From Nanobdellota archaeon (GTDB taxonomy: Archaea; Nanobdellota; Nanobdellia; Woesearchaeales; GCA-2686295): a stretch of 5,083 nt of DNA. Positions 4,310 through 5,083 of this stretch are shown one piece after another. The notes under the pieces were generated by a model, which saw only the letters and a list, made by a program, of their open reading frames with translations, had not been told where the DNA came from and made no database searches. Numbering within the stretch: the stretch's first letter is position 1; each line of letters starts with the position of its first letter. The position numbers and the translations under genes are program-made. The stretch covers positions 1-5,083 of the forward strand of contig JAHJDK010000083.1 of assembly GCA_018812505.1 (NCBI GenBank), in the 5' to 3' direction.

Positions 4310-4921
4310 ATGAAAACATTGAATGACTTTGATGATAAAGTAATAGTTGGCAGTGATGAAACTCTTAAAGGTGATACTTTTGGTGGCTTAATAGTTGTTG
4401 GCTTCAGGGCTAACAATGAAGAAAGAGAGCGATTAAGAAATTTAGGAGTAAGGGATTCAAAAACAATAACAGATAATGTAATCTTAAGAATGGCAGAAGA
4501 CTTAAAAGAATACTTTTCAAACAATTTCTTTATTCTAAGTTTAATGCCTGAAGAGTACAATGCAAAAGTTGGAGTTTTTGGCTTGACAAATATTCTTAAT
4601 GAATTGCACAGAAAGGTTAACATCGAACTAAAAACTTCTATTTCTATTCATGTCGTTGACAAATACCCTGGTTGTAGAGTTGGAGATATAATAGAGGAGA
4701 AAGCAGAATCAAAATATGTTGAAGTTGCAGCTGCGAGTATAATTGCAAGGGATGAAGCGATAAAACAATTTGAAGAATTAAGCAGAATGGCAAGCTTTAG
4801 AGTGCCTAAAGGAAGCACACACGTAACTGAAGCGTTGAATTTTTTGAAAAGAAAAAATCTGAAACCCGCAAAGTTTGTGAAAACTCATTTTAGGAATGTG
4901 AAAAATGCTTTAGGATTCTAA
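4310..4921 (+). CDS. rnhC: Ribonuclease HIII-type enzyme lacking the N-terminal TBP-like domain
   Basis: This 203-residue protein is an RNase H type 2 fold of the HIII branch, predicted to cleave RNA in RNA/DNA hybrids. Supporting motifs are VGSDETLKGDTFGGL (D16, E17; HIII has GSDE-x-G-x-GD-x-FG), VRDSKTI (D49-K51), HVVDKYP (D117), EEKAESK (E133) and VAAASIIARDE (139-149). The C-terminal VPKGSTHV and KTHFRN are also HIII-like. The fourth carboxylate is E133 where RNase HII has Asp, giving the DEDE set of HIII. Bacterial HIII enzymes are about 300 residues, with an N-terminal TBP-like domain that binds the hybrid. Here only about 11 residues precede the catalytic strand, so the domain is absent. 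There is no room for it upstream, because rnhB stops one base before this ATG. A weak GGAG lies at 4298-4301; translation is probably coupled to rnhB. RNase HIII is mainly bacterial. Loss of activity is not indicated, as all acidic residues are kept. Confidence 0.9.
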   Translation: MKTLNDFDDKVIVGSDETLKGDTFGGLIVVGFRANNEERERLRNLGVRDSKTITDNVILRMAEDLKEYFSNNFFILSLMPEEYNAKVGVFGLTNILNELHRKVNIELKTSISIHVVDKYPGCRVGDIIEEKAESKYVEVAAASIIARDEAIKQFEELSRMASFRVPKGSTHVTEALNFLKRKNLKPAKFVKTHFRNVKNALGF

Positions 4922-5083
4922 CAACGCCTTTATTTGCATCAACTTCTATTAAGTCGCCTGTTTTTATGAATTTCATTGCAATCTTTGCTCCAACTATGCA
5001 AGGAATACCAAACTCTCTACTGACAATTGCTGCGTGACTTGAGATTCCGCCTTCATCACAAACTATTGCTTTTGCTTTTGAAA
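4890..5083 (-). CDS. PEP-utilising enzyme, C-terminal phosphohistidine swivelling domain (partial)
   Basis: Only the last 63 residues are inside the window; the start lies beyond 5083. They contain CDEGGISSHAAIVSREFGIP, matching the swivelling-domain signature GG-x-[ST]-S-H-A-A-I of PEP synthase, pyruvate phosphate dikinase and related enzymes. The phosphoryl-carrying histidine is encoded at 5036-5034. GDLIEVDANKGVVRIL closes the domain, and the protein ends seven residues later. In PEP synthase and pyruvate phosphate dikinase a PEP-binding TIM barrel follows this domain. Here nothing follows, so the protein is either one with the swivelling domain last (as in rifampicin phosphotransferase-like and phenylphosphate synthase-like enzymes) or a stand-alone mobile domain. 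The substrate cannot be told. The stop at 4892-4890 lies inside the rnhC gene, overlapping it by 32 bp tail to tail. Confidence 0.88.
   Translation of the reverse strand, partial: SKAKAIVCDEGGISSHAAIVSREFGIPCIVGAKIAMKFIKTGDLIEVDANKGVVRILKHFSHS

Noticed and set aside
4306..4623. Minus-strand frame of 105 codons inside rnhC
   Set aside because: Antisense to conserved HIII motifs, with low-complexity Leu/Ser content.
1..5083. CRISPR array, tRNA/rRNA, IS element, prophage or defence genes
   Set aside because: No regularly spaced repeats, no cloverleaf, and no transposase or nuclease-defence motifs beyond the housekeeping RNases H.

Overview
The window is AT-rich and looks archaeal. BRE/TATA-like promoter elements (CCGAAA followed by a TTTAAA-type box) replace bacterial -35/-10 boxes. 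Shine-Dalgarno sites are of the GGTGA type, at least one gene looks leaderless, and oligo-T tracts follow several genes. The archaeal-type RNase HII and a tandem-duplicated Lrp/AsnC regulator of about 346 residues agree with this. My best guess is a DPANN-type lineage (Woesearchaeota/Pacearchaeota-like). That is inference from gene content and base composition, not a demonstrated placement.

Layout, left to right. (1) 91-1503 (+): S-adenosylhomocysteine hydrolase (ahcY) of the long, bacterial type, complete with all catalytic residues. (2) 1565-2605 (-): a regulator made of two successive Lrp/AsnC modules, convergent with ahcY. (3) 2606-3051: an unusual intergenic region. It holds the regulator's own promoter, a divergent 22-codon acidic mini-gene (2724-2792, +) with its own TATA box, strong SD and T7 tract, and a second degenerate copy of the regulator's promoter plus first codons. 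That copy lies exactly 318 bp to the right of the first. (4) 3052-3555 (+): a 167-residue protein of unknown function with a glycine-zipper membrane hairpin, ending in a clear hairpin/T8 terminator. (5) 3653-4309 and 4310-4921 (+): a two-gene operon of RNase HII (rnhB) directly abutting an RNase HIII-type enzyme (rnhC-like) that lacks the usual N-terminal substrate-binding domain. (6) 4890-5083 (-): the C-terminal end of a PEP-utilising enzyme (phosphohistidine swivelling domain), overlapping the end of rnhC by 32 bp.

How the parts fit: AhcY clears S-adenosylhomocysteine from methylation reactions. The RNase H pair removes ribonucleotides and RNA primers from DNA. The partial enzyme handles phosphoryl transfer around PEP/pyruvate. 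These are separate housekeeping functions, with no sign of a defence system, prophage, CRISPR array or IS element. The most unusual content is the 2606-3051 region (duplicated divergent promoter, decayed regulator start, mini-ORF) and the adjacent HII + minimal HIII RNase H pair.
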